Source: Archivesica marissinica (taxonomy: Eukaryota > Mollusca > Bivalvia > Venerida > Vesicomyidae). From it: DNA of 64,000 nt. Each line of letters opens with the position of its first letter. The stretch's first letter is position 1. This document shows positions 1 to 15,400 of the stretch, in pieces. The translations under genes and the position numbers were made by a program. The stretch lies in NCBI GenBank assembly GCA_014843695.1, contig CM026400.1, forward strand, positions 10,198,438 through 10,262,437. The letters are read 5' to 3'. The notes beneath the pieces were generated by a model, which did not search any database, was not told the origin of the DNA, and was given only the letters and a program-made list of their open reading frames with translations.

Positions 1-304
1 GAAATCTTGTAAATTCAACACAGGAAGCTATTCTCAGTGACCAGTTTGACATCATAGGAGGAATATGACTACATCCCCGCGAGGAATTTGACATCTAAGG
101 AAGATATACTGACGACAATGATTAGCTGTTCTGATTATTGAAAATAAGCTATTTCCAACAATGTGTAATTATTTTAATTCAAATGGCCCGTATTATCTAT
201 GTCGAAAATTGGTTACACTCTACCATAATATCATATTGACATATTCTATGCTATCCTATATATCCAAATATATTGTAACCATTATCGCCTTGCAAAGATT
301 CCAG
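1..304 (+). other. Intron of the nucleoside hydrolase gene, with a SINE-tail relic
   Basis: This is non-coding sequence upstream of the first visible hydrolase exon, taken as intron because it ends in a TTCCAG acceptor at 304. Positions about 50-120 contain two pieces resembling the tail of a tRNA-derived SINE (CCCCGCGAGGAATTTGACAT and a shorter relic before it). The same tail motif occurs at 24995-25020 and 37096-37125. No other feature was recognised. Confidence 0.5.
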
Positions 305-475
305 TGTTTGTTGGCTGTAACGAACCGTTGCTTGGCGACAAGAAACCTCCAAGCGACTATTATCACGGGTCAGATGGCTTTGGTGACGCACCGGATACTG
401 ATGCCCCGGACGACAGCTATTTACAATCTGAGCATGCTGTGACTGCACTAGTCCGATTGATAAAGAAAAATGCAG
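305..475 (+). CDS. Nucleoside hydrolase exon A
   Basis: The exon opens after a CCAG acceptor with two bases that complete a Val codon, and reads FVGCNEPLLGDKKPPSDYYH, then GSDGFGDAPD and the helix LQSEHAVTALVRLIKKNA. It ends with one base (G) of a split Gly codon. The HG.DG.GD block and EHAV helix are diagnostic of the family. No GT dinucleotide follows; the donor is GC (AG|GCAAGG at 476). Confidence 0.88.
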
Positions 476-3400
476 GCAAGGCTTGATACCATGTTTCGAA
501 TCGTAGATGCAGATTGATAGCATCTCATTACAGCATACATTCCCGATCGATATATATATATACTGACAACCGCTTTAGTGCCATATCAAATCCCGACCAT
601 ATACTGACAACCACCACATTTCCACACCAATTCCCGACCATATACTGACAACCACCACATTACTACATCAATTCCCGACCATATACTGACAACCACCACA
701 TTGCTACATCAATTCCCGACCATATACTGACAACCACCACATTGCTACATCAATTCCCGACCATATACTGACAACCACCACATTTCCACACCAATTCCCG
801 ATCCATATACCGACAACCACCACATTACTACATCAATTCCCGATCCATATACTGACAACCACCACATTGCTACATCAATTCCCGATCCATATACTGACAA
901 CCACCACATTACTACATCAATTCCCGATCCATATACTGACAACCACCACATTGCTACATCAATTCACGATCCATATACTGACAACCTTCTCAGTGCCATA
1001 TCAATTCCCGACCATATACTGACAACCACCATATTGCCACATTAATTCCCGATCGATACACTGACAACCACCACATTTCCACACCAATTCCCGACCATAT
1101 ACTGACAACCACCACATTACTACATCAATTCCCGATCCATATACTGACAACCACCACATTACTACACCAATTCCCGATCCATATACCGACAACCACCACA
1201 TTGCTACATCAATTCCCGATCCATATACTGACAACCACCACATTGCTACATCAATTACCGACCATATACTGACAACCACCACATTTCCACACCAATTCCC
1301 GATCCATATACCGACAACCACCACATTGCTACATCAATTCACGATCCATATACTGACAACCACCACATTGCTACATCAATTCCCGATCCATATACTGACA
1401 ACCACCACATTGCTACATCAATTCCCGATCCATATACCGACAACCACCACATTGCTACATCAATTCACGATCCATATACTGACAACCACCACATTGCTAC
1501 ATCAATTCCCGATCCATATACCGACAACCACCACATTGCTACATCAATTCCCGATCCATATACCGACAACCACCACATTGCTACATCAATTCCCGATCCA
1601 TATACTGACAACCTTCTCAGTGCCATATCAATTCCCGACCATATACTGACAACCACCATATTGCCACATTAATTCCCGATCGATACACTGACAACTACCA
1701 CATTGCTACATCAATTCCCGAGGGCATGGAGAGTTATCGCTTAGCGGACCGTGTTTAACTGTGTATGTTTATACCTCAGGAGAGTTATCGCTTGTTTGTC
1801 TCAGACCATGTTTAACTGTGTATGTTTATATATATATCGGGAGAGGTCTCGCTTGTTTGTCTCAGACCGTGTTTAACTGTGTATGTTTATATATATATCA
1901 GGAGAGATCTCGCTTGTTTGTCTCAGACCGTGTTTAACTGTGTATGTTTATATATATATCAGGAGAGGTCTCGCTTGTTTGTCTCGGACCGTGTTTAACT
2001 GTGTATGCTTATATATATATCAGGAGAGATCTCGCTTGTTTGTCTCGGACCGTGTTTAACTGTGTATGTTTATATATATATCAGGAGAGATCTCGCTTGT
2101 TTGTCTCGGACCGTGTTTAACTGTGTATGTTTATATATATATCAGGAGAGATCTCGCTTGTTTGTCTCGGACCGTGTTTAACTGTGTATGCTTATATATA
2201 TATCAGGAGAGATCTCGCTTGTTTGTCTCAGACCATGTTTAACTGTGTATGTTTATATATAGATCAGGAGAGATCTCGCTAGTTTGTCTCGGACCGTGTT
2301 TAACTGTGTATGTTTATATATATATATCAGGAGAGGTCTCGCTTGTTTGTCTCGGACCGTGTTTAACTGTGTATGTTTATATATATATCAGGAGGTCTTG
2401 CTTGTTTGTCTCGGACCGTGTTTAATTGTGTATGTTTATATATATATCAGGAGAGTTATCGCTTGTTTGTCTCGGACCGTGTTTAACTGTGTATGTTTAT
2501 ATANNNNNNNNNNNNNNNNNNNNNNNNNNNNNNNNNNNNNNNNNNNNNNNNNNNNNNNNNNNNNNNNNNNNNNNNNNNNNNNNNNNNNNNNNNNNNNNNN
2601 NNNNNNNNNNNNNNNNNNNNNNNNNNNNNNNNNNNNNNNNNNNNNNNNNNNNNNNNNNNNNNNNNNNNNNNNNNNNNNNNNNNNNNNNNNNNNNNNNNNN
2701 NNNNNNNNNNNNNNNNNNNNNNNNNNNNNNNNNNNNNNNNNNNNNNNNNNNNNNNNNNNNNNNNNNNNNNNNNNNNNNNNNNNNNNNNNNNNNNNNNNNN
2801 NNNNNNNNNNNNNNNNNNNNNNNNNNNNNNNNNNNNNNNNNNNNNNNNNNNNNNNNNNNNNNNNNNNNNNNNNNNNNNNNNNNNNNNNNNNNNNNNNNNN
2901 NNNNNNNNNNNNNNNNNNNNNNNNNNNNNNNNNNNNNNNNNNNNNNNNNNNNNNNNNNNNNNNNNNNNNNNNNNNNNNNNNNNNNNNNNNNNNNNNNNNN
3001 NNNNNNNNNNNNNNNNNNNNNNNNNNNNNNNNNNNNNNNNNNNNNNNNNNNNNNNNNNNNNNNNNNNNNNNNNNNNNNNNNNNNNNNNNNNNNNNNNNNN
3101 NNNNNNNNNNNNNNNNNNNNNNNNNNNNNNNNNNNNNNNNNNNNNNNNNNNNNNNNNNNNNNNNNNNNNNNNNNNNNNNNNNNNNNNNNNNNNNNNNNNN
3201 NNNNNNNNNNNNNNNNNNNNNNNNNNNNNNNNNNNNNNNNNNNNNNNNNNNNNNNNNNNNNNNNNNNNNNNNNNNNNNNNNNNNNNNNNNNNNNNNNNNN
3301 NNNNNNNNNNNNNNNNNNNNNNNNNNNNNNNNNNNNNNNNNNNNNNNNNNNNNNNNNNNNNNNNNNNNNNNNNNNNNNNNNNNNNNNNNNNNNNNNNNNN

Positions 3401-6400
3401 NNNNNNNNNNNNNNNNNNNNNNNNNNNNNNNNNNNNNNNNNNNNNNNNNNNNNNNNNNNNNNNNNNNNNNNNNNNNNNNNNNNNNNNNNNNNNNNNNNNN
3501 NNNTTGTTATCTGTGGCTATCTATGCAGAGATACCTATCACATGCTTGTTATCTGTGCATCTATCTATGCAGAGATACCTATCACATGCTTGTTATCTGT
3601 GTATCTATCCATGCAGAGATACCTATCACATGCTTGTTATCTGTGTGTCTATCCATGCAGAGATACCTATCACATGCTTGTTATCTGTGGTATCTATCCA
3701 TGCAGAGATACCTATCACATGCTTGTTATCTGTGTGTCTATCTATGCAGAGATACCTATCACATGCTTGTTATCTGTGTTCTATCCATGCAGAGATACCT
3801 ATCACATGCTGTTATCTGTGGTCTATCCATGCAGAGATACCTATCACATGCTTGTTATCTGAGGCTATCCATGCAGAGATACCTATCACATGCTGTTATC
3901 TGTGTGTCTATCTATGCAGAGATACCTATCACATGCTTGTTATCTGTGTGTCTATCCATGCAGAGATACCTATCACATGCTTGTTATCTGTCTATCCATG
4001 CAGAGATACCTATCACATGCTTGTTATCTGTGCTATCCATGCAGAGATACCTATCACATGCTTGTTATCTGTGTCTATCCATGCAGAGATACCTATCACA
4101 TGCTTGTTATCTGTGCATCTATCTATGCAGAGATACCTATCACATGCTTGTTATCTGTGAGTCTATCCATGCAGAGATACCTATCACATGCTTGTTATCT
4201 GTGTCTATCCATGCAGAGATACCTATCACATGCTTGTTATCTGTGGCTATCCATGCAGAGATACCTATCACATGCTTGTTATCTGTGGCTATCCATGCAG
4301 AGATACCTATCACATGCTTGTTATCTGTGTGTCTATCTATGCAGAGATACCTATCACATGCTTGTTATCTGTGCATCTATCTATCCATGCAGAGATACCT
4401 ATCACATGCTTGTTATCTGTGCATCTATCCATGCAGAGATACCTATCACATGCTTGTTATCTGTGGCTATCATGCAGAGATACCTATCACATGCTTGTTA
4501 TCTGTGCTATCCATGCAGAGATACCTATCACATGCTTGTTATCTGTGTGTCTATCCATGCAGAGATACCTATCACATGCTTGTTATCTGTGTGTCTATCT
4601 ATGCAGAGATACCTATCACATGCTTGTTATCTGTGGCTCTATCCATGCAGAGATACCTATCACATGCTTGTTATCTGTGTGTCTATCCATGCAGAGATAC
4701 CTATCACATGCTTGTTATCTGAGGCTATCCATGCAGAGATACCTATCACATGCTTGTTATCTGAGGCTATCCATGCAGAGATACCTATCACATGCTTGTT
4801 ATCTGTGAGTCTATCTATGCAGAGATACCTATCACATGCTTGTTATCTGTGTGTCTATCTATGCAGAGATACCTATCACATGCTTGTTATCTGTGCATCT
4901 ATCTATGCAGAGATACCTATCACATGCTTGTTATCTGAGGCTATCCATGCAGAGATACCTATCACATGCTTGTTATCTGTGAGTCTATCCATGCAGAGAT
5001 ACCTATCACATGCTTGTTATCTGTGCATCTATCCATGCAGAGATACCTATCACATGCATGTTATCTGTGCATCTATCCATGCAGAGATACCTATCACATG
5101 CTTGTTATCTGTGCTCTATCCATGCAGAGATACCTATCACATGCTTGTTATCTGAGGCTATCCATGCAGAGATACCTATCACATGCTTGTTATCTGTGCG
5201 TCTATCTATGCAGAGATACCTATCACATGCTTGTTATCTGTGGTCTATCTATGCAGAGATACCTATCACATGCTTGTTATCTGTGCGTCTATCTATGCAG
5301 AGATACCTATCACATGCTTGTTATCTGTGCATCTATCTATGCAGAGATACCTATCACATGCTTGTTATCTGTGCATCTATCTATGCAGAGATACCTATCA
5401 CATGCTTGTTATCTGTGCATCTATCTATGCAGAGATACCTATCACATGCTTGTTATCTGTGCATCTATCTATGCAGAGATACCTATCACATGCTTGTTAT
5501 CTGTGCATCTATCCATGCAGAGATACCTATCCTATGCATGTTATCTGAGGCTATCTATGCAGAGATACCTATCACATGCTTGTTATCTGAGGCTATCTAT
5601 GCAGAGATACCTATCACATGCTTGTTATCTGTGTGTCTATCTATCTATGCAGAGATACCTATCACATGCTTGTTATCTGTGCGTCTATCTATCCATGCAG
5701 AGATACCTATCACATGCTTGTTATCTGTGTGTCTATCTGTGCAGAGATACCTATCACATGCTTGTTATCTGTGTATCTATCTATGCAGAGATACCTATCA
5801 CATGCTTGTTATCTGAGGCTATCCATGCAGAGATACCTATCACATGCTTGTTATCTGTGTTTCTATCCATGCAGAGATACCTATCACATGCTTGTTATCT
5901 GTGTGTCCATCTATACAGAGATACCTATCACATGCTTGTTATCTGAGGCTATCCATGCAGAGATACCTATCACATGCTTGTTATATGTGTGTCTATCTGT
6001 GCAGAGATACCTATCACATGCTTGTTATCTGTGTGTCTATCCATGCAGAGATACCTATCACATGCTTGTTATCTGAGGCTATCCATGCAGAGATACCTAT
6101 CACATGCATGTTATCTGAGGCTATCCATGCAGAGATACCTATCACATGCTTGTTATCTGTGTGTTTATCTATGCAGAGATACCTATCACATGCTTGTTAT
6201 CTGTGTTTCTATCCATGCAGAGATACCTATCACATGCTTGTTATCTGAGGCTATCCATGCAGAGATACCTATCACATGCATGTTATCTGAGGCTATCCAT
6301 GCAGAGATACCTATCACATGCTTGTTATCTGTGCGTCTATCCATGCAGAGATACCTATCACATGCTTGTTATCTGTGGCTATCTATGCAGAGATACCTAT

Positions 6401-9400
6401 CACATGCTTGTTATCTGTGTGTCTATCCATGCAGAGATACCTATCACATGCTTGTTATCTGTGTGTCTATCCATGCAGAGATACCTATCACATGCTTGTT
6501 ATCTGTGCATCTATCTATGCAGAGATACCTATCACATGCATGTTATCTGAGGCTATCCATGCAGAGATACCTATCACATGCTTGTTATCTGAGGCTATCC
6601 ATGCAGAGATACCTATCACATGCTTGTTATCTGTGGTCTATCTATGCAGAGATACCTATCACATGCTTGTTATCTGTGTGTCTATCTATGCAGAGATACC
6701 TATCACATGCTTGTTATCTGTGCGTCTATCCATGCAGAGATACCTATCACATGCTTGTTATCTGTGCGTCTATCCATGCAGAGATACCTATCACATGCTT
6801 GTTATCTGTGCATCTATCTATGCAGAGATACCTATCACATGCTTGTTATCTGAGGCTATCCATGCAGAGATACCTATCACATGCTTGTTATCTGTGAGTC
6901 TATCTATGCAGAGATACCTATCACATGCTTGTTATCTGTGTGTCTATCTATGCAGAGATACCTATCACATGCTTGTTATCTGAGGCTATCCATGCAGAGA
7001 TACCTATCACATGCTTGTTATCTGTGAGTCTATCCATGCAGAGATACCTATCACATGCTTGTTATCTGTGCATCTATCCATGCAGAGATACCTATCACAT
7101 GCATGTTATCTGTGCATCTATCCATGCAGAGATACCTATCACATGCTTGTTATCTGTGTGTCTATCCATGCAGAGATACCTATCACATGCTTGTTATCTG
7201 TGGTCTATCCATGCAGAGATACCTATCACATGCTTGTTATCTGTGCGTCTATCCATGCAGAGATACCTATCACATGCTTGTTATCTGTGCATCTATCTAT
7301 GCAGAGATACCTATCACATGCTTGTTATCTGAGGCTATCCATGCAGAGATACCTATCACATGCTTGTTATCTGTGTGTCTATCCATGCAGAGATACCTAT
7401 CACATGCTTGTTATCTGTGCATCTATCTATGCAGAGATACCTATCACATGCTTGTTATCTGAGGCTATCCATGCAGAGATACCTATCACATGCTTGTTAT
7501 CTGAGGCTATCCATGCAGAGATACCTATCACATGCTTGTTATCTGTGCGTCTATCCATGCAGAGATACCTATCACATGCTTGTTATCTGTGCGTCTATCC
7601 ATGCAGAGATACCTATCACATGCTTGTTATCTGAGGCTATCTATGCAGAGATACCTATCACATGCTTGTTATCTGAGGCTATCCATGCAGAGATACCTAT
7701 CACATGCTTGTTATCTGTGTGTCTATCTATGCAGAGATACCTATCACATGCTTGTTATCTGTGCTATCTATGCAGAGATACCTATCACATGCTTGTTATC
7801 TGAGGCTATCCATGCAGAGATACCTATCACATGCTTGTTATCTGTGCGTCTATCCATGCAGAGATACCTATCACATGCTTGTTATCTGTGTGTCTATCTA
7901 TGCAGAGATACCTATCACATGCTTGTTATCTGAGGCTATCTATGCAGAGATACCTATCACATGCTTGTTATCTGTGCGTCTATCCATGCAGAGATACCTA
8001 TCACATGCTTGTTATCTGTGCATCTATCCATGCAGAGATACCTATCACATGCATGTTATCTGAGGCTATCCATGCAGAGATACCTATCACATGCATGTTA
8101 TCTGAGGCTATCCATGCAGAGATACCTATCACATGCTTGTTATCTGTGTGTCTATCTATGCAGAGATACCTATCACATGCTTGTTATCTGTGGCTATCTA
8201 TGCAGAGATACCTATCACATGCTTGTTATCTGTGCGTCTATCCATGCAGAGATACCTATCACATGCTTGTTATCTGTGCATCTATCCATGCAGAGATACC
8301 TATCACATGCTTGTTATCTGAGGCTATCCATGCAGAGATACCTATCACATGCATGTTATCTGAGGATATCCATGCAGAGATACCTATCACATGCATGTTA
8401 TCTGAGGCTATCCATGCAGAGATACCTATCACATGCTTGTTATCTGTGCGTCTATCTATGCAGAGATACCTATCACATGCTTGTTATCTGAGGCTATCTA
8501 TGCAGAGATACCTATCACATGCTTGTTATCTGTGTGTCTATCTATGCAGAGATACCTATCACATGCTTGTTATCTGTGCTCTATCTATGCAGAGATACCT
8601 ATCACATGCTTGTTATCTGAGGCTATCCATGCAGAGATACCTATCACATGCTTGTTATCTGTGCTATCTATGCAGAGATACCTATCACATGCTTGTTATC
8701 TGTGGCTATCCATGCAGAGATACCTATCACATGCTTGTTATCTGTGGTCTATCCATGCAGAGATACCTATCACATGCTTGTTATCTGTGCATCTATCCAT
8801 GCAGAGATACCTATCACATGCTGTTATCTGAGGCTATCTATGCAGAGATACCTATCACATGCTTTATCTGAGGCTATCTATGCAGAGATACCTATCACAT
8901 GCTTGTTATCTGTGTGTCTATCCATGCAGAGATACCTATCACATGCTTGTTATCTGTGCGTCTATCTATCATGCAGAGATACCTATCACATGCTTGTTAT
9001 CTGAGGCTATCCATGCAGAGATACCTATCACATGCTTGTTATCTGAGGCTATCTATGCAGAGATACCTATCACATGCTTGTTATCTGGCTATCCATGCAG
9101 AGATACCTATCACATGCTTGTTATCTGTGGTCTATCCATGCAGAGATACCTATCACATGCTTGTTATCTGTGGCTATCCATGCAGAGATACCTATCACAT
9201 GCTTGTTATCTGAGGCTATCCATGCAGAGATACCTATCACATGCTTGTTATCTGAGGCTATCCATGCAGAGATACCTATCACATGCATGTTATCTGAGGC
9301 TATCTATGCAGAGATACCTATCACATGCTTGTTATCTGAGGCTATCCATGCAGAGATACCTATCACATGCTTGTTATCTGTGTGTCTATCCATGCAGAGA

Positions 9401-12400
9401 TACCTATCACATGCGTGTTATCTGTGCATCTATCTATGCAGAGATACCTATCACATGCATGTTATCTGAGGCTATCCATGCAGAGATACCTATCACATGC
9501 TTGTTATCTGAGGCTATCCATGCAGAGATACCTATCACATGCTTGTTATCTGTGCGTCTATCCATGCAGAGATACCTATCACATGCTTGTTATCTGTGCG
9601 TCTATCCATGCAGAGATACCTATCACATGCATGTTATCTGAGGCTATCTATGCAGAGATACCTATCACATGCATGTTATCTGAGGCTATCCATGCAGAGA
9701 TACCTATCACATGCATGTTATCTGTGCGTCTATCCATACATAGATACCTATCACATGCATGTTATCTGAGGCTATCTATGCAGAGATACCTATCACATGC
9801 ATGTTATCTGAGGCTATCCATGCAGAGATACCTATCACATGCTTGTTATCTGTGTGTCTATCTATGCAGAGATACCTATCACATGCTTGTTATCTGTGCA
9901 TCTATCTATCCATGCAGAGATACCTATCACATGCTTGTTATCTGTGCGTCTATCCATGCAGAGATACCTATCACATGCATGTTATCTGTGCATCTATCCA
10001 TGCAGAGATACCTATCACATGCTTGTTATCTGTGCATCTATCCATGCAGAGATACCTATCACATGCATGTTATCTGAGGCTATCCATGCAGAGATACCTA
10101 TCACATGCATGTTATCTGAGGCTATCCATGCAGAGATACCTATCACATGCTTGTTATCTGAGGCTATCCATGCAGAGATACCTATCACATGCTTGTTATC
10201 TGTGTGTCTATCTATGCAGAGATACCTATCACATGCTTGTTATCTGAGGCTATCTATGCAGAGATACCTATCACATGCTTGTTATCTGTGTGTCTATCTA
10301 TGCAGAGATACCTATCACATGCTTGTTATCTGTGCATCTATCCATGCAGAGATACCTATCACATGCTTGTTATCTGTGCATCTATCTATCCATGCAGAGA
10401 TACCTATCACATGCTTGTTATCTGTGCGTCTATCCATGCAGAGATACCTATCACATGCTTGTTATCTGTGCATCTATCTATGCAGAGATACCTATCACAT
10501 GCTTGTTATCTGAGGCTATCCATGCAGAGATACCTATCACATGCTTGTTATCTGAGGCTATCCATGCAGAGATACCTATCACATGCTTGTTATCTGTGTG
10601 TCTATCCATGCAGAGATACCTATCACATGCTTGTTATCTGTGCATCTATCTATGCAGAGATACCTATCACATGCTTGTTATCTGAGGCTATCCATGCAGA
10701 GATACCTATCACATGCTTGTTATCTGAGGCTATCCATGCAGAGATACCTATCACATGCTTGTTATCTGAGGCTATCCATGCAGAGATACCTATCACATGC
10801 TTGTTATCTGAGGCTATCTATGCAGAGATACCTATCACATGCATGTTATCTGAGGCTATCTATACAGAGATACCTATCACATGCTTGTTATCTGTGTGTC
10901 TATCTATGCAGAGATACCTATCACATGCTTGTTATCTGTGCGTCTATCCATGCAGAGATACCTATCACATGCTTGTTATCTGTGCGTCTATCCATGCAGA
11001 GATACCTATCACATGCTTGTTATCTGTGCATCTATCTATGCAGAGATACCTATCACATGCATGTTATCTGAGGCTATCCATGCAGAGATACCTATCACAT
11101 GCATGTTATCTGAGGCTATCTATACAGAGATACCTATCACATGCTTGTTATCTGTGTGTCTATCTATGCAGAGATACCTATCACATGCTTGTTATCTGAG
11201 GCTATCCATGCAGAGATACCTATCACATGCTTGTTATCTGTGTGTCTATCCATGCAGAGATACCTATCACATGCGTGTTATCTGTGCATCTATCTATGCA
11301 GAGATACCTATCACATGCATGTTATCTGAGGCTATCCATGCAGAGATACCTATCACATGCTTGTTATCTGAGGCTATCCATGCAGAGATACCTATCACAT
11401 GCATGTTATCTGAGGCTATCCATGCAGAGATACCTATCACATGCTTGTTATCTGTGCGTCTATCTATGCAGAGATACCTATCACATGCATGTTATCTGAG
11501 GCTATCTATACAGAGATACCTATCACATGCTTGTTATCTGTGTGTCTATCTATGCAGAGATACCTATCACATGCTTGTTATCTGTGCGTCTATCCATGCA
11601 GAGATACCTATCACATGCTTGTTATCTGTGCGTCTATCCATGCAGAGATACCTATCACATGCTTGTTATCTGTGCATCTATCTATGCAGAGATACCTATC
11701 ACATGCTTGTTATCTGAGTCTATCCATGCAGAGATACCTATCACATGCTTGTTATCTGAGGCTATCCATGCAGAGATACCTATCACATGCTTGTTATCTG
11801 AGGCTATCCATGCAGAGATACCTATCACATGCTTGTTATCTGAGGCTATCCATGCAGAGATACCTATCACATGCATGTTATCTGAGGCTATCTATACAGA
11901 GATACCTATCACATGCTTGTTATCTGAGGCTATCCATGCAGAGATACCTATCACATGCGTGTTATCTGTGTGTCTATCCATGCAGAGATACCTATCACAT
12001 GCGTGTTATCTGTGCATCTATCTATGCAGAGATACCTATCACATGCATGTTATCTGAGGCTATCCATGCAGAGATACCTATCACATGCTTGTTATCTGAG
12101 GCTATCCATGCAGAGATACCTATCACATGCTTGTTATCTGTGCATCTATCCATGCAGAGATACCTATCACATGCTTGTTATCTGTGTGTCTATCTATGCA
12201 GAGATACCTATCACATGCTTGTTATCTGTGTGTCTATCTATGCAGAGATACCTATCACATGCTTGTTATCTGTGTGTCTATCCATGCAGAGATACCTATC
12301 ACATGCGTGTTATCTGTGCATCTATCTATGCAGAGATACCTATCACATGCTTGTTATCTGAGGCTATCCATGCAGAGATACCTATCACATGCTTGTTATC

Positions 12401-15400
12401 TGTGCGTCTATCCATGCAGAGATACCTATCACATGCTTGTTATCTGTGCGTCTATCCATGCAGAGATACCTATCACATGCTTGTTATCTGTGGCTATCTA
12501 TCTATGCAGAGATACCTATCACATGCATGTTATCTGAGGCTATCCATGCAGAGATACCTATCACATGCATGTTATCTGTGCGTCTATCCATGCAGAGATA
12601 CCTATCACATGCATGTTATCTGAGGCTATCCATGCAGAGATACCTATCACATGCTTGTTATCTGTGTGTCTATCTATGCAGAGATACCTATCACATGCTT
12701 GTTATCTGTGCTCTATCTATCCATGCAGAGATACCTATCACATGCTTGTTATCTGTGCGTCTATCCATGCAGAGATACCTATCACATGCTTGTTATCTGT
12801 GCATCTATCCATGCAGAGATACCTATCACATGCTTGTTATCTGTGCTCTATCCATGCAGAGATACCTATCACATGCTTGTTATCTGAGGCTATCCATGCA
12901 GAGATACCTATCACATGCTTGTTATCTGTGGTCTATCTATGCAGAGATACCTATCACATGCTTGTTATCTGAGGCTATCCATGCAGAGATACCTATCACA
13001 TGCTTGTTATCTGTGTGTCTATCCATGCAGAGATACCTATCACATGCTTGTTATCTGTGCATCTATCTATGCAGAGATACCTATCACATGCATGTTATCT
13101 GAGGCTATCCATGCAGAGATACCTATCACATGCTTGTTATCTGAGGCTATCCATGCAGAGATACCTATCACATGCATGTTATCTGAGGCTATCCATGCAG
13201 AGATACCTATCACATGCTTGTTATCTGTGCGTCTATCTATGCAGAGATACCTATCACATGCATGTTATCTGAGGCTATCTATGCAGAGATACCTATCACA
13301 TGCTTGTTATCTGTGTGTCTATCTATGCAGAGATACCTATCACATGCTTGTTATCTGTGCGTCTATCCATGCAGAGATACCTATCACATGCTTGTTATCT
13401 GTGCGTCTATCCATGCAGAGATACCTATCACATGCTTGTTATCTGTGCATCTATCTATGCAGAGATACCTATCACATGCTTGTTATCTGAGTCTATCCAT
13501 GCAGAGATACCTATCACATGCTTGTTATCTGAGGCTATCCATGCAGAGATACCTATCACATGCTTGTTATCTGAGGCTATCCATGCAGAGATACCTATCA
13601 CATGCTTGTTATCTGTGGCTATCCATGCAGAGATACCTATCACATGCATGTTATCTGAGGCTATCTATGCAGAGATACCTATCACATGCTTGTTATCTGA
13701 GGCTATCCATGCAGAGATACCTATCACATGCGTGTTATCTGTGTGTCTATCCATGCAGAGATACCTATCACATGCTTGTTATCTGTGCATCTATCTATGC
13801 AGAGATACCTATCACATGCATGTTATCTGAGGCTATCCATGCAGAGATACCTATCACATGCTTGTTATCTGAGGCTATCCATGCAGAGATACCTATCACA
13901 TGCTTGTTATCTGTGCATCTATCCATGCAGAGATACCTATCACATGCGTGTTATCTGTGTGTCTATCTATGCAGAGATACCTATCACATGCGTGTTATCT
14001 GTGTGTCTATCTATGCAGAGATACCTATCACATGCGTGTTATCTGTGTGTCTATCCATGCAGAGATACCTATCACATGCTTGTTATCTGTGCATCTATCT
14101 ATGCAGAGATACCTATCACATGCTTGTTATCTGAGGCTATCCATGCAGAGATACCTATCACATGCTTGTTATCTGTGCGTCTATCCATGCAGAGATACCT
14201 ATCACATGCTTGTTATCTGTGCGTCTATCCATGCAGAGATACCTATCACATGCATGTTATCTGAGGCTATCTATGCAGAGATACCTATCACATGCATGTT
14301 ATCTGAGGCTATCCATGCAGAGATACCTATCACATGCATGTTATCTGTGCGTCTATCCATGCAGAGATACCTATCACATGCATGTTATCTGAGGCTATCC
14401 ATGCAGAGATACCTATCACATGCTTGTTATCTGTGTGTCTATCTATGCAGAGATACCTATCACATGCTTGTTATCTGTGCATCTATCTATCATGCAGAGA
14501 TACCTATCACATGCTTGTTATCTGTGCGTCTATCCATGCAGAGATACCTATCACATGCATGTTATCTGTGCATCTATCCATGCAGAGATACCTATCACAT
14601 GCTTGTTATCTGTGCATCTATCCATGCAGAGATACCTATCACATGCATGTTATCTGAGGCTATCCATGCAGAGATACCTATCACATGCATGTTATCTGAG
14701 GCTATCCATGCAGAGATACCTATCACATGCATGTTATCTGAGGCTATCCATGCAGAGATACCTATCACATGCTTGTTATCTGTGTGTCTATCTATGCAGA
14801 GATACCTATCACATGCTTGTTATCTGAGGCTATCTATGCAGAGATACCTATCACATGCTTGTTATCTGTGTGTCTATCTATGCAGAGATACCTATCACAT
14901 GCTTGTTATCTGTGCATCTATCTATGCAGAGATACCTATCACATGCTTGTTATCTGTGCATCTATCTATGCAGAGATACCTATCACATGCTTGTTATCTG
15001 TGCGTCTATCTATGCAGAGATACCTATCACATGCTTGTTATCTGTGCATCTATCTATGCAGAGATACCTATCACATGCTTGTTATCTGTGCATCTATCTA
15101 TGCAGAGATACCTATCACATGCTTGTTATCTGTGCATCTATCCATGCAGAGATACCTATCCTATGCATGTTATCTGAGGCTATCTATGCAGAGATACCTA
15201 TCACATGCTTGTTATCTGAGGCTATCTATGCAGAGATACCTATCACATGCTTGTTATCTGTGTGTCTATCTATCTATGCAGAGATACCTATCACATGCTT
15301 GTTATCTGTGCGTCTATCTATCCATGCAGAGATACCTATCACATGCTTGTTATCTGTGTGTCTATCTGTGCAGAGATACCTATCACATGCTTGTTATCTG

